A stretch of DNA of 64,000 nt from an uncultured Ulvibacter sp. (GCA_943789105.1 CALSSW010000001.1:434001-498000), one strand, 5' to 3'. Shown: positions 23,546-32,715, counted from the stretch's first letter. The notes: a model not told the origin generated them from the letters alone. Translations and numbers: made by a program.

Positions 23546-24526
23546 ATGGACTACGCAGAAAATATATTAGGTACAATTGGTAACACTCCAATGGTAAAGA
23601 TCAACAAGCTTGCTGAGGATATTCCGGGTTTGGTGCTTGCCAAATACGAAACATTTAATCCAGGAAACTCTGTAAAAGACCGTATGGCCTTGCAGATGAT
23701 TGATGATGCAGAGGCAGATGGACGCCTGCAGCCAGGAGCCACTATTATAGAGGGTACCTCTGGTAACACAGGCATGGGCTTAGCCCTAGCTGCTATTGTA
23801 AAAGGGTATAAAATGGTGTGTGTTATTAGTGATAAACAAAGCAAAGAAAAAGTGGATATTCTGCGCGCTGTTGGAAGTGAGGTTGTTGTGTGCCCAACAG
23901 ATGTAGCTCCAGAAGATCCCAGATCTTACTATTCTACATCAAAGCGTTTGGCAGAGCAGACTCCAAATAGTTGGTATGTAAATCAATACGATAACCCATC
24001 AAACTGCAAGGCGCATTTCATGAGTACGGGTCCAGAAATCTGGAAACAAACCGATGGTAAGGTGACTCATTTTGTAGTTGGTGTAGGGACCGGCGGCACC
24101 ATAAGTGGAGTTGGTAGTTACCTTAAAATGAAAAACCCTACTATAAAAATTTGGGGAATTGACACCTATGGAAGTGTATTTAAGAAATACCATGAAACGG
24201 GTATTTTTGATGAAAACGAAATTTACCCCTATGTTACAGAGGGTATTGGAGAAGATATTTTACCTCTTAATGTACGTTTTGAAGTTATAGACGGCTTTAC
24301 CAAAGTAACAGATAAAGACGCAGCCATCTGGACGCAAAAACTGTCAAAAACCGAAGGGATGTTTCTGGGTAATTCTGCGGGAGCAGCCATGAAAGGGTTA
24401 CATCAATTAAAACAGCATTTCTCTCAGGATGATGTGATTGTGGTATTATTTCATGATCATGGTAGTAGGTATGTCGGTAAAATGTACAATGACCAATGGA
24501 TGCAAAAAATGGGATATACAGAGTAA
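23546..24526 (+). CDS. PLP-dependent cysteine synthase / cystathionine beta-synthase family enzyme
   Basis: 326 residues from ATG 23546 (MDYAENILGTIGNTPMV). The PLP lysine is in NPGNSVKDRMA and the phosphate-cup loop is GTSGNTGMGLA, with GVGTGGTISG later and NSAGAAMKGL near the end. The family makes cysteine from O-acetylserine or cystathionine from serine and homocysteine; the length without CBS domains allows either. A TACCTTTG box lies at 23505-23512, 33 bases before the start. The FtsX-like gene ends about 80 bases upstream. Confidence 0.9.
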   Translation: MDYAENILGTIGNTPMVKINKLAEDIPGLVLAKYETFNPGNSVKDRMALQMIDDAEADGRLQPGATIIEGTSGNTGMGLALAAIVKGYKMVCVISDKQSKEKVDILRAVGSEVVVCPTDVAPEDPRSYYSTSKRLAEQTPNSWYVNQYDNPSNCKAHFMSTGPEIWKQTDGKVTHFVVGVGTGGTISGVGSYLKMKNPTIKIWGIDTYGSVFKKYHETGIFDENEIYPYVTEGIGEDILPLNVRFEVIDGFTKVTDKDAAIWTQKLSKTEGMFLGNSAGAAMKGLHQLKQHFSQDDVIVVLFHDHGSRYVGKMYNDQWMQKMGYTE

Positions 24527-24603
24527 AAAAAAGTCCTGTTTTAGACCTTTATTTTTGTGAAATGTCTCTAAGATTTCAGTAAAAAAATACCTAACTTGCA
24601 TAG

Positions 24604-24834
24604 ATGTTACAATGGCTTTACAGCGCGAGGCATTATTTTGAGCGGCATGGATATTATGTTTGTTCACGACTTGCAGACCGCCTTGGTATGCGGGCCAAAA
24701 GTATACGGCTATTTTTTATTTATTTGTCTTTTGCTACCTTAGGTGTGTGGTTTGCTATATACCTTATATTGGGTTTTTGTTTGCGCTTAAAGGATTTAAT
24801 ATACACCAAAAGAACATCTGTGTTTGATTTATGA
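24604..24834 (+). CDS. Short PspC-domain membrane protein
   Basis: 76 residues: LQWLYSARHYFERHGYYVCS, then RLADRLGMRAKSIRLFFIYL and a hydrophobic stretch FATLGVWFAIYLILGFCLRL, ending KDLIYTKRTSVFDL. The CSRLADRLGM..K.IR pattern is the PspC domain, found in phage-shock and envelope-stress proteins. This short form is common in Flavobacteriaceae. Its end overlaps the channel gene by four bases (ATGA), so the two are translationally coupled and probably act together. Confidence 0.82.
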   Translation: MLQWLYSARHYFERHGYYVCSRLADRLGMRAKSIRLFFIYLSFATLGVWFAIYLILGFCLRLKDLIYTKRTSVFDL

Positions 24835-25838
24835 AAAATTTTTTTCAGTCTAAGATATATGTTGCTGTTTTATTGTTGTTGGCTGTTTTTATAGCCGGTG
24901 TGTTTGGCTATAAATTTATTTCAGATTACACTTGGATAGATGCTTTTTACATGACTGTAATTACCATTACTACTGTTGGTTTTGGAGAAGTAGTACCCTT
25001 AGATGATGTAGATAAATTATTTACCTCTATTTTAATACTTTCTAGTATTTTTATTCTAGCCTATGCTATTTCTGTAATTACAGAATACATGCTAAGTAAA
25101 AACAATATTGGTAATTTAAGAGAAAAAAGAATTCATAAAATAATTGATAGTATGAAAGATCACGTTATTGTTTGCGGCTATGGTAGAAACGGAAAACAGG
25201 CTGTTGAAAAATTAATAGCCTACAAAAAACCTTTTGTTATTATTGAGAAAGATCATGAAGTGGTTGACAAATTTGGATCAGCAGCCCTTTTCGTGGAAGG
25301 AAATGCAAGTGATGATGAGGTTTTAAAAGAGGCTGGGGTAAACCGTGCTAACACCTTAATTTGTGCCCTACCAAGTGATGCAGATAATTTGTTTATTGTA
25401 TTAACGGCTAGACAAATGAATCCTAACCTAAGAATTATAAGCCGCGCTACCGAAGAGACTAGTTACAAGAAATTAAAACTTGCCGGGGCAGATAATGTAA
25501 TACTTCCAGAGAAAATAGGTGGAGACCATATGGCCTCTCTTGTGGTGGTGCCAGATTTGGTGGAGTTTTTAGATAATCTCTCTGTCTCTGGGGAGAAGGA
25601 CAGTATAAATGTGAAACAAATTCCGTATGAGAAAATTTGTTTTCAAGACCAATCTCAGGCGATTAAAGATTTAGATATTCGAAAAAAAACAGGCTGTTCT
25701 GTAATAGGGTACAAGTCTCCAATTGGAGAGTATATTGTAAACCCAGAACCGTCCATGATTTTAGAAAAAGATTCTGTATTAATTCTTATTGGGCGTCCCG
25801 ATCAAATAGAAAGTCTCAAACAGTTGTACAATGTTTGA
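24831..25838 (+). CDS. Potassium channel with RCK (TrkA-N/TrkA-C) domain
   Basis: 335 residues. Two membrane segments surround a pore loop with the K+ selectivity filter TTVGFG (47-52). A cytoplasmic RCK domain follows with the Rossmann motif VIVCGYGRNGKQA (glycines about 116-121) and FVIIEKDHEVV. A TrkA-C domain closes the protein (CSVIGYKSPIGEYIVNPEP, SVLILIGRPDQIESL). It is a complete two-helix ligand-gated K+ channel subunit. The overlap with the PspC gene suggests a shared role in membrane-potential or stress response (inferred). Confidence 0.92.
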   Translation: MKNFFQSKIYVAVLLLLAVFIAGVFGYKFISDYTWIDAFYMTVITITTVGFGEVVPLDDVDKLFTSILILSSIFILAYAISVITEYMLSKNNIGNLREKRIHKIIDSMKDHVIVCGYGRNGKQAVEKLIAYKKPFVIIEKDHEVVDKFGSAALFVEGNASDDEVLKEAGVNRANTLICALPSDADNLFIVLTARQMNPNLRIISRATEETSYKKLKLAGADNVILPEKIGGDHMASLVVVPDLVEFLDNLSVSGEKDSINVKQIPYEKICFQDQSQAIKDLDIRKKTGCSVIGYKSPIGEYIVNPEPSMILEKDSVLILIGRPDQIESLKQLYNV

Positions 25839-25934
25839 TATCTCCTATAGAATTTAATGACTATTTACTTGAATTTGGGCTAATTTTTTAGCATCTTGCT
25901 TTTCTTAAATTCTAAACTAAACCAAACTCTTATT

Positions 25935-27509
25935 ATGAAGAAATTTCTTCTCTCTTTATTTACAATACTAGCACCTGTTTTTTTGTTTGCACAACAAGCG
26001 CAACAAGAGGGTATTGACCAAGTAATCAACGAAAAATTCGGTAATGCTACCGGCTGGTTTGTGGAATTAATTTTCGCACAAATCCCAATTACAGATGAGG
26101 TAGGAATTCCATGGGTAGTTATTATGCTTCTTGGTTTTGCGACTTTTTTCACTGTATACTTTAAGTTTATCAATATTAGCGGTTTCTCTACGGCCTTAAA
26201 TGTTGTGAGAGGAAAATATGATGATTTAGATCATCCACAGGCTGGTGTTTTGCATGGTGATTTAACACCTGGTGATGATATACCAGAGACCATAAGAGTA
26301 GAGGGTGAAGAAGGTGAGGTTTCTCATTTTCAAGCATTAACTGCAGCACTTTCTGGAACCGTTGGTTTAGGAAATATAGCAGGAGTTGCCATAGCAATCA
26401 CCATTGGTGGTCCTGGAGCAACACTTTGGATGATTATTGCCGGTCTTCTAGGAATGACATCAAAATTTGCTGAATGTACTTTGGGTGTTAAATACAGAGA
26501 TGTTGGAGAAGACGGAACTGTATTTGGTGGCCCTATGTACTATCTAAAAAAGGGATTGAGCGAGAGAGGAGCTGCAGGTCTTGGTAAAGTACTTGCTGTA
26601 TTGTTTGCTATCTTTTGTATTGGTGGATCCTTTGGAGGTGGAAACATGTTTCAGTCTAACCAAGCTGCTATTATTTTTAACAGTACAGCTGGTTTTACAG
26701 GAGGTGCTGCTGGATTAATATTTGGTATAGTAATGGCTATTTTTGTAGGTTTTGTTATCATTGGTGGTCTTAAAAGAATTGCCGCTGTAACAGAAAAAGT
26801 AGTTCCATTTATGGTAGGGATATATCTATTAGCCGCTTTGGTTGTAATTGGTATGAATTTCACAGAAATAATCCCAGCTTTTGGTAAAATCTGGAATGGT
26901 GCTTTTGCTCCTATGGGAGTTGCTGGTGGATTTATTGGAGTGCTTGTACAAGGATTTAGACGAGCTGCATTCTCAAATGAAGCGGGTGTTGGTTCTGCTG
27001 CCATTGCGCACTCTGCTGTTAAAACAAAATATCCTGCCAGTGAAGGTATTGTTTCTCTATTAGAGCCTTTTATTGATACTGTAGTGGTGTGTACTATTAC
27101 AGCTCTGGTAATTGTTATTACCGGAAATTATTTAGACCCTGGTGCTGCAAGTGGAGTACAATTAACAAGCGATGCCTTTGCCTCGGCAATACCATGGTTT
27201 CCATATGTGCTTACCGGTGCTGTAATTTTATTTGCATTCTCTACCATGATTTCTTGGTCTTATTACGGGCTTCAGTCTTGGTTGTTTCTTTTTGGAAGAT
27301 CAGAGAGAAATGTAATGACCTACAAAATTGTATTTTGTTTATTCACTGTTTTAGGAGCTTCAATAAGCCTTGGAGCGGTAACAGATTTCTCTGATGCTAT
27401 GATCTTTGCAATGGCAATTCCCAATTTAATTGGTGTATCATTATTATTACCTAAAGTAAAAGAAGAATTAGTAAAATATATAGATGCAATCAAGGCCAGT
27501 AAAAGCTAA
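25935..27509 (+). CDS. Alanine/sodium symporter, AGCS family
   Basis: 524 residues from ATG 25935; an upstream in-frame TTG is not used. It begins with a signal-peptide-like segment (MKKFLLSLFTILAPVFLFAQ), unusual compared with E. coli relatives. About ten membrane helices follow. Family motifs include ALTAALSGTVGLGNIAGVAI, PGATLWMIIAGLLGMTSKFA, TLGVKYR, GGPMYYLKKGL, GFRRAAFSNEAGVGSAAIAH and STMISWSYYGLQSWLFLFG. An acidic loop (GDDIPETIRVEGEEGE) precedes the first motif. It imports small neutral amino acids with Na+. Confidence 0.93.
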   Translation: MKKFLLSLFTILAPVFLFAQQAQQEGIDQVINEKFGNATGWFVELIFAQIPITDEVGIPWVVIMLLGFATFFTVYFKFINISGFSTALNVVRGKYDDLDHPQAGVLHGDLTPGDDIPETIRVEGEEGEVSHFQALTAALSGTVGLGNIAGVAIAITIGGPGATLWMIIAGLLGMTSKFAECTLGVKYRDVGEDGTVFGGPMYYLKKGLSERGAAGLGKVLAVLFAIFCIGGSFGGGNMFQSNQAAIIFNSTAGFTGGAAGLIFGIVMAIFVGFVIIGGLKRIAAVTEKVVPFMVGIYLLAALVVIGMNFTEIIPAFGKIWNGAFAPMGVAGGFIGVLVQGFRRAAFSNEAGVGSAAIAHSAVKTKYPASEGIVSLLEPFIDTVVVCTITALVIVITGNYLDPGAASGVQLTSDAFASAIPWFPYVLTGAVILFAFSTMISWSYYGLQSWLFLFGRSERNVMTYKIVFCLFTVLGASISLGAVTDFSDAMIFAMAIPNLIGVSLLLPKVKEELVKYIDAIKASKS

Positions 27510-27560
27510 TTTATAACACATATAAACGCATAACTCCCCAGTTAAAAATTTAAGGAGAGT

Positions 27561-28433
27561 ATGCCAAATTTTAAATCCCATTTCGAGTTTGACAACCAAC
27601 AACGAAGTGGGATTTTGCTATTGTGTTTTCTCATCGTTGGGCTGTTTTGTGTCTTATATTTTTATAAACCTTCCCCTGTTTTGTTGCTTGATATTTCTTC
27701 ACCAGAGATTGTAAAACAACAAGCATACATAGATTCTTTACACCAAGAAGCCTTGGAGAAGAAAAAGCCCAAACGCTACCCTTTTAATCCTAATTTTATC
27801 TCAGATTATAAAGCATATACTCTGGGTCTCTCTGCCGAGCAGTTTTATAGGCTTTCCCGCTACAGAAGTAAAAACATGTGGATAAACAGCATTAAAGATT
27901 TTAAGAGGGTGACTAAGGCCTCAGATAGCCTTATGACGCAATTAGGGCCGTTGTTTAAATTTCCAGACTGGGTCGTACAATCAAAAGCTGCTAAAGCTCA
28001 AAAAAACTCAACTCTCGCATTGTCTTATAAAGATAAAATAGATTTAAACATTGCCACCCAAACACAACTACAAGAGGTGCCGGGTATAGGTCCTGCCTTG
28101 AGTGCAAGAATTATCTCATACAGATCAAAGCTAGGGGGATTCTCTGTAGACCAACAATTGCTAAGTGTCTGGGGTTTGAGTGAGAGTTTGGTTGCCAATG
28201 TTTTGGGTAGCTTTACGGTCAAGACACCAAAAGAAATAAAGCAGATTGCTGTAAACACTGCATCTGCCTCAGATATTGCCACGATTTCTGGAATATCCTA
28301 TGACCTTGCTAAGCAGATTTGGGAATTTAGGGTCTTACGCCAAAAAATAACATCTCTATCTGAGCTCCAAAAAATAGAGGGAATGACCACAAGTAAATAT
28401 GCCTTAATTGAGTTATATTTGTATGTAGAATAA
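27561..28433 (+). CDS. Helix-hairpin-helix (ComEA-like) membrane-anchored protein
   Basis: 290 residues. One N-terminal membrane anchor (GILLLCFLIVGLFCVLYFYK) is followed by three related HhH segments: FISDYKAYTLGLSAEQFYRL, then IDLNIATQTQLQEVPGIGPA followed by LSARIISYRSKLGGFS, and VNTASASDIATISGISYDLA. The NIATQTQLQEVPGIGP motif is the ComEA-type DNA-binding hairpin. The orientation suggests a periplasmic helical domain, as in competence DNA receptors. No other competence gene is adjacent, so uptake of DNA is only a possibility. Confidence 0.82.
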   Translation: MPNFKSHFEFDNQQRSGILLLCFLIVGLFCVLYFYKPSPVLLLDISSPEIVKQQAYIDSLHQEALEKKKPKRYPFNPNFISDYKAYTLGLSAEQFYRLSRYRSKNMWINSIKDFKRVTKASDSLMTQLGPLFKFPDWVVQSKAAKAQKNSTLALSYKDKIDLNIATQTQLQEVPGIGPALSARIISYRSKLGGFSVDQQLLSVWGLSESLVANVLGSFTVKTPKEIKQIAVNTASASDIATISGISYDLAKQIWEFRVLRQKITSLSELQKIEGMTTSKYALIELYLYVE

Positions 28434-28509
28434 CAAACAAAAAAAGCTTTTTTTTAAGTTATTTTAATCATTATAGTAGTTATCAATATTAAATAGTTAG
28501 CCTTATAGT

Positions 28510-29673
28510 ATGAGTTTATATTTTACAGAAGAGCATGAGTTTTTTAGAAAGAGTTTTCAAGACTTCTTGAAAAAAGAGGTGGTTCCTCACATTGACACCT
28601 GGGAGCAAACAGGCACTATAGATCGTTTTATCTGGGAAAAATTTGGAGAGATGGGTTATTTTGGCCTTGCAACTCCTGAGGCTTATGGTGGGATGGACTT
28701 AGATATTTTTTATACGATTATTTTTATTGAAGAACTACAAAAAATAAACAGTGGTGGTTTTGCTGCTGCTATATGGGCGCACGAGTATTTGGCTATGACT
28801 CACCTTAATAAGGAGGCCAACGAGGCTCAAAAACAAAAATATTTAGTTCCTAGTGTTACTGGAGAAAAAATAGGTTGTTTGTGTATAACAGAACCCTTTG
28901 GTGGCAGTGATGTTGGAGGCATGAGAACAACAGCTGTAAAAAAAGGCGGTACCTATGTAATTAACGGATCCAAAACCTTTATTACAAATGGTGTGTACAG
29001 CGATTATTTAATAGTAGCTGCCAAGACTGCACCAGAATTAGGAAATAAAGGAATTAGCATTTTTGTTATGGATAGAGATCTTCCTGGTATTAGTGCCACC
29101 AAACTTGATAAATTAGGTTGGAGAGCAAGTGATACTGCAGAGATAGCTTTTGACAATGTTGTAATTCCTGCACAAAACTTAATGGGAGAGGAAAATCTTG
29201 GCTTCCCATACATCATGCAACACTTCGCTCTTGAGAGATTAATCATGGGTGTAAATGCGCATGCAAGAAGTGAGTGGGCCCTAGAATATACTATTGGGTA
29301 CATGAAAGAACGTACTGCTTTTGGAAAACCTATTTCAAAGTTTCAAGCTCTGCGTCATAAAGTTGCAGATTTAGCAAGTGAGGTAGAAATGGTTAAAACC
29401 TTTAACTATGTTACTGCAAAACGCCTAGATGATGGTGAGTATGTAGTTAAGGAAGCAACCATGTCTAAACTATTATCAACAAAAATTGCAGATCAAGTTG
29501 CCTATGATTGTGTGCAGCTTCTTGGAGGATACGGTTATATGGAGGAGTATCCACTAGCAAGAAATCTAAGAGATAGTAGGTTAGGACCTATTGGAGGAGG
29601 TACCTCAGAGATTCTAAGAGAGATCATTTCTAAAATGGTAATTGATGGCGTTAATTATAAGCCAGCAACATAA
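28510..29673 (+). CDS. Acyl-CoA dehydrogenase
   Basis: 387 residues, FAD-dependent oxidation of an acyl-CoA. Visible motifs are CLCITEPFGGSDVGGMRTTA (FAD and substrate), TFITNG, LGWRASDTAEIAFDNV and QLLGGYGYMEEYPLARNLRD followed by GPIGGGTSEILRE. The usual C-terminal catalytic Glu position (before GTS) is Gly here, while E242 in HFALERLIMG sits where isovaleryl-CoA and long-chain dehydrogenases carry their base. It therefore belongs to that branch. The chain length is unknown. Confidence 0.9.
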   Translation: MSLYFTEEHEFFRKSFQDFLKKEVVPHIDTWEQTGTIDRFIWEKFGEMGYFGLATPEAYGGMDLDIFYTIIFIEELQKINSGGFAAAIWAHEYLAMTHLNKEANEAQKQKYLVPSVTGEKIGCLCITEPFGGSDVGGMRTTAVKKGGTYVINGSKTFITNGVYSDYLIVAAKTAPELGNKGISIFVMDRDLPGISATKLDKLGWRASDTAEIAFDNVVIPAQNLMGEENLGFPYIMQHFALERLIMGVNAHARSEWALEYTIGYMKERTAFGKPISKFQALRHKVADLASEVEMVKTFNYVTAKRLDDGEYVVKEATMSKLLSTKIADQVAYDCVQLLGGYGYMEEYPLARNLRDSRLGPIGGGTSEILREIISKMVIDGVNYKPAT

Positions 29674-29769
29674 ATTAAATACAATATAAACTAAATCCAG
29701 GTGTTATAAATAGTAGCCCCTAGATGTTACATTTTGTAGAATCTTATTGTTTTTAAAACTCAATAGCCC

Positions 29770-31203
29770 ATGCCCAAAAATAGAAACCTGCTACGGTATT
29801 ATATGCTCGTTTTATTATGCTTAGTTTCTCTAAGCATGATTTCTCAAATAGAGATTAAAAATAAAATTGTAGATTTTGCCACCTTTGCTCCATTAAAGAG
29901 CGCTAGTGTATATGTTAAAAATACTACCATTGGTACTATTACAAATACAGACGGTAGGTTTTTGTTAAGTATTCCAAAAAGGTATGCCAATGACACCTTG
30001 GTTATTTCTTCTATAGGATATAAGAGTTTTAAATCTTTGGTGAGCGAATTTGATAACACGATGGATATCTTCCTAGAGGAGGATATTGCATCTTTAGATG
30101 AAATTCTCTTAATAGCAGAAACAAGGCCCAAAACTGGAAATGATATTGTGCTTCGGGCCATTGAAGAGTTACCCCAAACTCTCCCAGATAGTGCGTATAT
30201 TCAAAAAGGTTTTTTAAGACATAAAGAGCGTAATTCTAGTGAGTATAAATGGCTTGTAGAGAGTGCCATTACTTTGTATGACTCTAGTTATGATGCTGGA
30301 TCAAAAAACGCGCTGCGCCTTAACGTAGACCAAACACGAAAGAGTTATGATTTAAGAGATGTTGACAGTCTTTTTGCATACACCTCTTACCTTAAAAAAA
30401 GAACAAAAAACAAAACCCTTCGAAAAAACAATCTTAGGCGAGATACTATTTCTACGGCAGCACTTGTTGAGGCTATTCGCTGGAATGACCAGCGAGTAAA
30501 TGGACTAGACAAGCTCTTTAGAGGGAAAATAAATATTGTTAGAAATGCCAATGCCGCAAGCGCGCTTTTTGGGGAAGATATTTTAGCTCGCCATGAGTTT
30601 AGACTAGATACTGTACTGGTTGAAAATGAGAAAAAATTATACAAAATTGAAATATTAAAAGGAGTAGACTTTGTGGGTTTAAATACCCCAGATATTTACA
30701 ATGAAGGTTTTCAGGCCAAAGGATGGATCTATATAGATTGGGACTCATGGGCTATTAAAAAGGTAATGTATGAGTTGGTGGCTAGCTCAGAGAATCAAGT
30801 TAAACGCAGTAAAAGTTTATTTGGCACTCTTTTAAACCACAAACTTGTGATGACTTACATGGAGTATCAAGGAAAGATGTACCCTAAGTATTTATATTAT
30901 GAGACCCCTAAGCTTGTAAATGCTGGAGATCGTTCTTCAGATCAATTAGACAAAGAAGGAAGCCCTACCCAAGACAAGGCAGATTTTTATTACAATACAG
31001 TGCAAGAAATTGTTTTTACTCAAATCATCAGAGACCCAGAGCTTATTAAGATGGAACGATCAAAACCCTGGACCGAAGATATTTTTTCTCCTCAGGAGTA
31101 TCGTCCAGAGTTCTGGGAGAACTATAATGTGCTTTTAGAGAGTAAACAAGAAGAGAAGCTCATAAAGGATCTTACCATTAGAGCTGGTTTGTTTAAGCAA
31201 TAG
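29770..31203 (+). CDS. Carboxypeptidase-regulatory-like domain protein, exported
   Basis: 477 residues. After a signal segment (LVLLCLVSLSMISQIEIKNK) comes a CarboxypepD_reg-like domain: ASVYVKNTTIGTITNTDGRF, LVISSIGYKSF and DIFLEEDIASLDEILLIAE, as at the front of TonB-dependent receptors. The remaining 350 residues are a soluble beta-rich region with no plug or barrel. This is a common Bacteroidota pattern of unknown function, probably periplasmic or outer-membrane associated. An uncharacterised protein of this kind often stands alone, as it does here. Confidence 0.75.
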   Translation: MPKNRNLLRYYMLVLLCLVSLSMISQIEIKNKIVDFATFAPLKSASVYVKNTTIGTITNTDGRFLLSIPKRYANDTLVISSIGYKSFKSLVSEFDNTMDIFLEEDIASLDEILLIAETRPKTGNDIVLRAIEELPQTLPDSAYIQKGFLRHKERNSSEYKWLVESAITLYDSSYDAGSKNALRLNVDQTRKSYDLRDVDSLFAYTSYLKKRTKNKTLRKNNLRRDTISTAALVEAIRWNDQRVNGLDKLFRGKINIVRNANAASALFGEDILARHEFRLDTVLVENEKKLYKIEILKGVDFVGLNTPDIYNEGFQAKGWIYIDWDSWAIKKVMYELVASSENQVKRSKSLFGTLLNHKLVMTYMEYQGKMYPKYLYYETPKLVNAGDRSSDQLDKEGSPTQDKADFYYNTVQEIVFTQIIRDPELIKMERSKPWTEDIFSPQEYRPEFWENYNVLLESKQEEKLIKDLTIRAGLFKQ

Positions 31204-31259
31204 CCTTTTTTTGTGTTGCTGAATTAAATATTATGATACATTTTGTCAAAAAAAATAAA

Positions 31260-31317
31260 ATTCATAATTCATAATTCATAATTTGTTTCTACTTTTGCCC
31301 TCCAATAGAGAGGAGGT
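31260..31317 (+). promoter_or_regulatory. rpsU leader: heptamer repeats, -7 box and strong Shine-Dalgarno
   Basis: Three copies of ATTCATA (31260-31280) precede TACTTTTG (31290-31297), a perfect TAnnTTTG box. The leader then has AGGAGGT at 31311-31317, 9-10 bases before the rpsU ATG. Strong Shine-Dalgarno sites are rare in this phylum, but rpsU is the known exception: in Flavobacterium, bS21 helps hide the anti-Shine-Dalgarno, and its own mRNA keeps a strong site for feedback control. A clear -33 TTG is not visible; the heptamers fill that region. Confidence 0.7.
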
Positions 31318-31326
31318 TATGGAACT

Positions 31327-31521
31327 ATGTTAATTATACCAATAAAAGACGGAGAAAATATAGACAGAGCACTTAAGCGTTTTAAGCGTAAGTTTGACCG
31401 TACAGGAACAATGCGCCAACTACGTGCACGTCAGGCATTCTCAAAGCCATCGGTTGTGAGAAGAAAAGAAGTGCAAAAGGCACAGTATATTCAAGGACTA
31501 AGAGACGCAGAAGAAATTTAG
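31327..31521 (+). CDS. rpsU: 30S ribosomal protein bS21
   Basis: 64 residues, basic: LIIPIKDGENIDRALKRFKR followed by KFDRTGTMRQLRARQAFSKP, the standard bS21 pattern with the C-terminal extension usual in Bacteroidota. A strong AGGAGGT site lies before the ATG. A tiny overlapping frame, ATG at 31319 with stop at 31331-31333, crosses the start codon. A terminator follows, separating it from xerC. Confidence 0.95.
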   Translation: MLIIPIKDGENIDRALKRFKRKFDRTGTMRQLRARQAFSKPSVVRRKEVQKAQYIQGLRDAEEI

Positions 31522-31541
31522 TATTCTGCTAATCATATATC

Positions 31542-31575
31542 AAAAAACCGCTACACATTTGTAAGCGGTTTTTTT
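31542..31575 (+). terminator. Terminator after rpsU
   Basis: AAAAAACCGCT-ACA pairs with TGT-A-AGCGGTTTTTT around loop CATT, with one bulged A, and ends in a T tract. It lies 20 bases after the rpsU stop. The xerC start follows 30 bases later, so some read-through or a separate promoter is needed for xerC. Confidence 0.85.
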
Positions 31576-31605
31576 ATTGCCTACATTTATTTTTTAATTC
31601 AAAAA

Positions 31606-32496
31606 ATGCCCTTCAAGCCCTTCAAAGATTATCTACTACTAGAGAAAAAATATTCTCCGCATACCCTTGCGGCATACACAAAAGATCTAGAACGTTTTTT
31701 TGATTTTGTAACAAAACAATATGATCTGGATTCATTACTTGCAGTAAATTATAGTATGGTGCGCAGCTGGATTGTACATCTTGTAGATACAGGCATTTCA
31801 AACAGTAGTATTAATAGAAAGATATCTTCTTTGAAAACCTATTATAAATTTCTTTTAAAAACCGGTCAGATATCTGAAACCCCACTGGCAACACACAGAG
31901 CTTTAAAGGTTGCTACAAAAGTACAAATTCCTTTTTCACAAACCGAGGTGGAAGATGTCCTGGAGTTGTTTGACCACGCCAATGATTTTGAGACGCTTCG
32001 AGATAAATTAATCGTTGAGCTTTTTTATAGTACTGGAATTAGAAGAGCAGAGCTTATAGGGCTAAGGCTTTCTGATGTTTCTGAAATTCAAAAAACCATT
32101 AAGGTATTGGGTAAAAGAAACAAAGAGCGAATCATCCCTCTGTTACCCTCTGTACTAGGTACAATTGCTAAATATAAAATCTTCAGAGAAGCCTTACCTG
32201 ATTTGGGCGCCTCCAAGACATTGCTTGTAACCTCAAAAGGGAATGCTATATATGAAACCTTAGTGTATCGTGTTATTACCCGTTATTTTTCTGAAATTTC
32301 ATTAAAAGTTAAAAAGAGTCCTCATATTCTGCGTCATTCTTTTGCGACTCATTTATTAAACCAAGGAGCCGAACTTAATGCCGTGAAGGAGTTGTTGGGC
32401 CATGCCTCTTTAGCCTCTACCCAAGTATATACCCACAATAGTATAGATACTCTAAAAAAGGTGTATAAAAATACCCACCCAAGAAATTCAAAATGA
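31606..32496 (+). CDS. xerC: Tyrosine recombinase XerC
   Basis: 296 residues, site-specific recombinase that resolves chromosome dimers with XerD. The N-terminal SAM-like domain is residues 1-90. All catalytic residues are present: R146 in STGIRRAEL, K170 in VLGKRNKER, H240-x-x-R243 in PHILRHSFATHL, H266 in LLGHASL and Y275 in STQVYTH. The position after rpsU is the normal flavobacterial locus. It has no integron-type insertion between motifs, so it is not an IntI. Confidence 0.92.
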   Translation: MPFKPFKDYLLLEKKYSPHTLAAYTKDLERFFDFVTKQYDLDSLLAVNYSMVRSWIVHLVDTGISNSSINRKISSLKTYYKFLLKTGQISETPLATHRALKVATKVQIPFSQTEVEDVLELFDHANDFETLRDKLIVELFYSTGIRRAELIGLRLSDVSEIQKTIKVLGKRNKERIIPLLPSVLGTIAKYKIFREALPDLGASKTLLVTSKGNAIYETLVYRVITRYFSEISLKVKKSPHILRHSFATHLLNQGAELNAVKELLGHASLASTQVYTHNSIDTLKKVYKNTHPRNSK

Positions 32497-32546
32497 GGGT
32501 GTTGTTGGGGGCTTTTATACCTTCTAAAATAATTTCAAAAAAAGCT

Positions 32547-32576
32547 TTGCGTATCTATATGATTTGAATATTTTTG
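32547..32576 (+). promoter_or_regulatory. Promoter P1 upstream of the tRNA-tuf cluster
   Basis: TTG at 32547-32549 and TATTTTTG at 32569-32576 are 19 bases apart, a full match to the Bacteroidota promoter form. It lies about 50 bases after xerC and about 140 bases before tRNA-Thr(TGT). Confidence 0.65.
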
Positions 32577-32624
32577 CCGCCGGAATTATTGTAAAGCTTT
32601 AAAGAAATTTTCCAACAATTTGTT

Positions 32625-32653
32625 TTGTAGAAAAAATTAAATCTTTACATTTG
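32625..32653 (+). promoter_or_regulatory. Promoter P2 of the tRNA-tuf cluster
   Basis: TTG at 32625-32627 and TACATTTG at 32646-32653 are 18 bases apart. This gives a second complete match, about 60 bases before the first tRNA. Tandem promoters suit a heavily transcribed tRNA and tuf unit. Confidence 0.7.
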
Positions 32654-32715
32654 CAATCCGTTAGAAATAGCGTGGTTCTTTATGTAGGTTTATTCAGCAT
32701 AAAAAAACATAAAAA

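Noticed and set aside
26188-27394. Alternative frames inside the symporter gene
   Set aside because: They are low-complexity shadows of the AgcS coding sequence with no signal of their own.
31606-32496. XerC gene as the recombinase of the 4-7.6 kb array
   Set aside because: It sits 24 kb away in the normal housekeeping locus, has a standard XerC layout and its C-terminus (HNSIDTLKKVYKNTHPRNSK) does not match the repeat tail.
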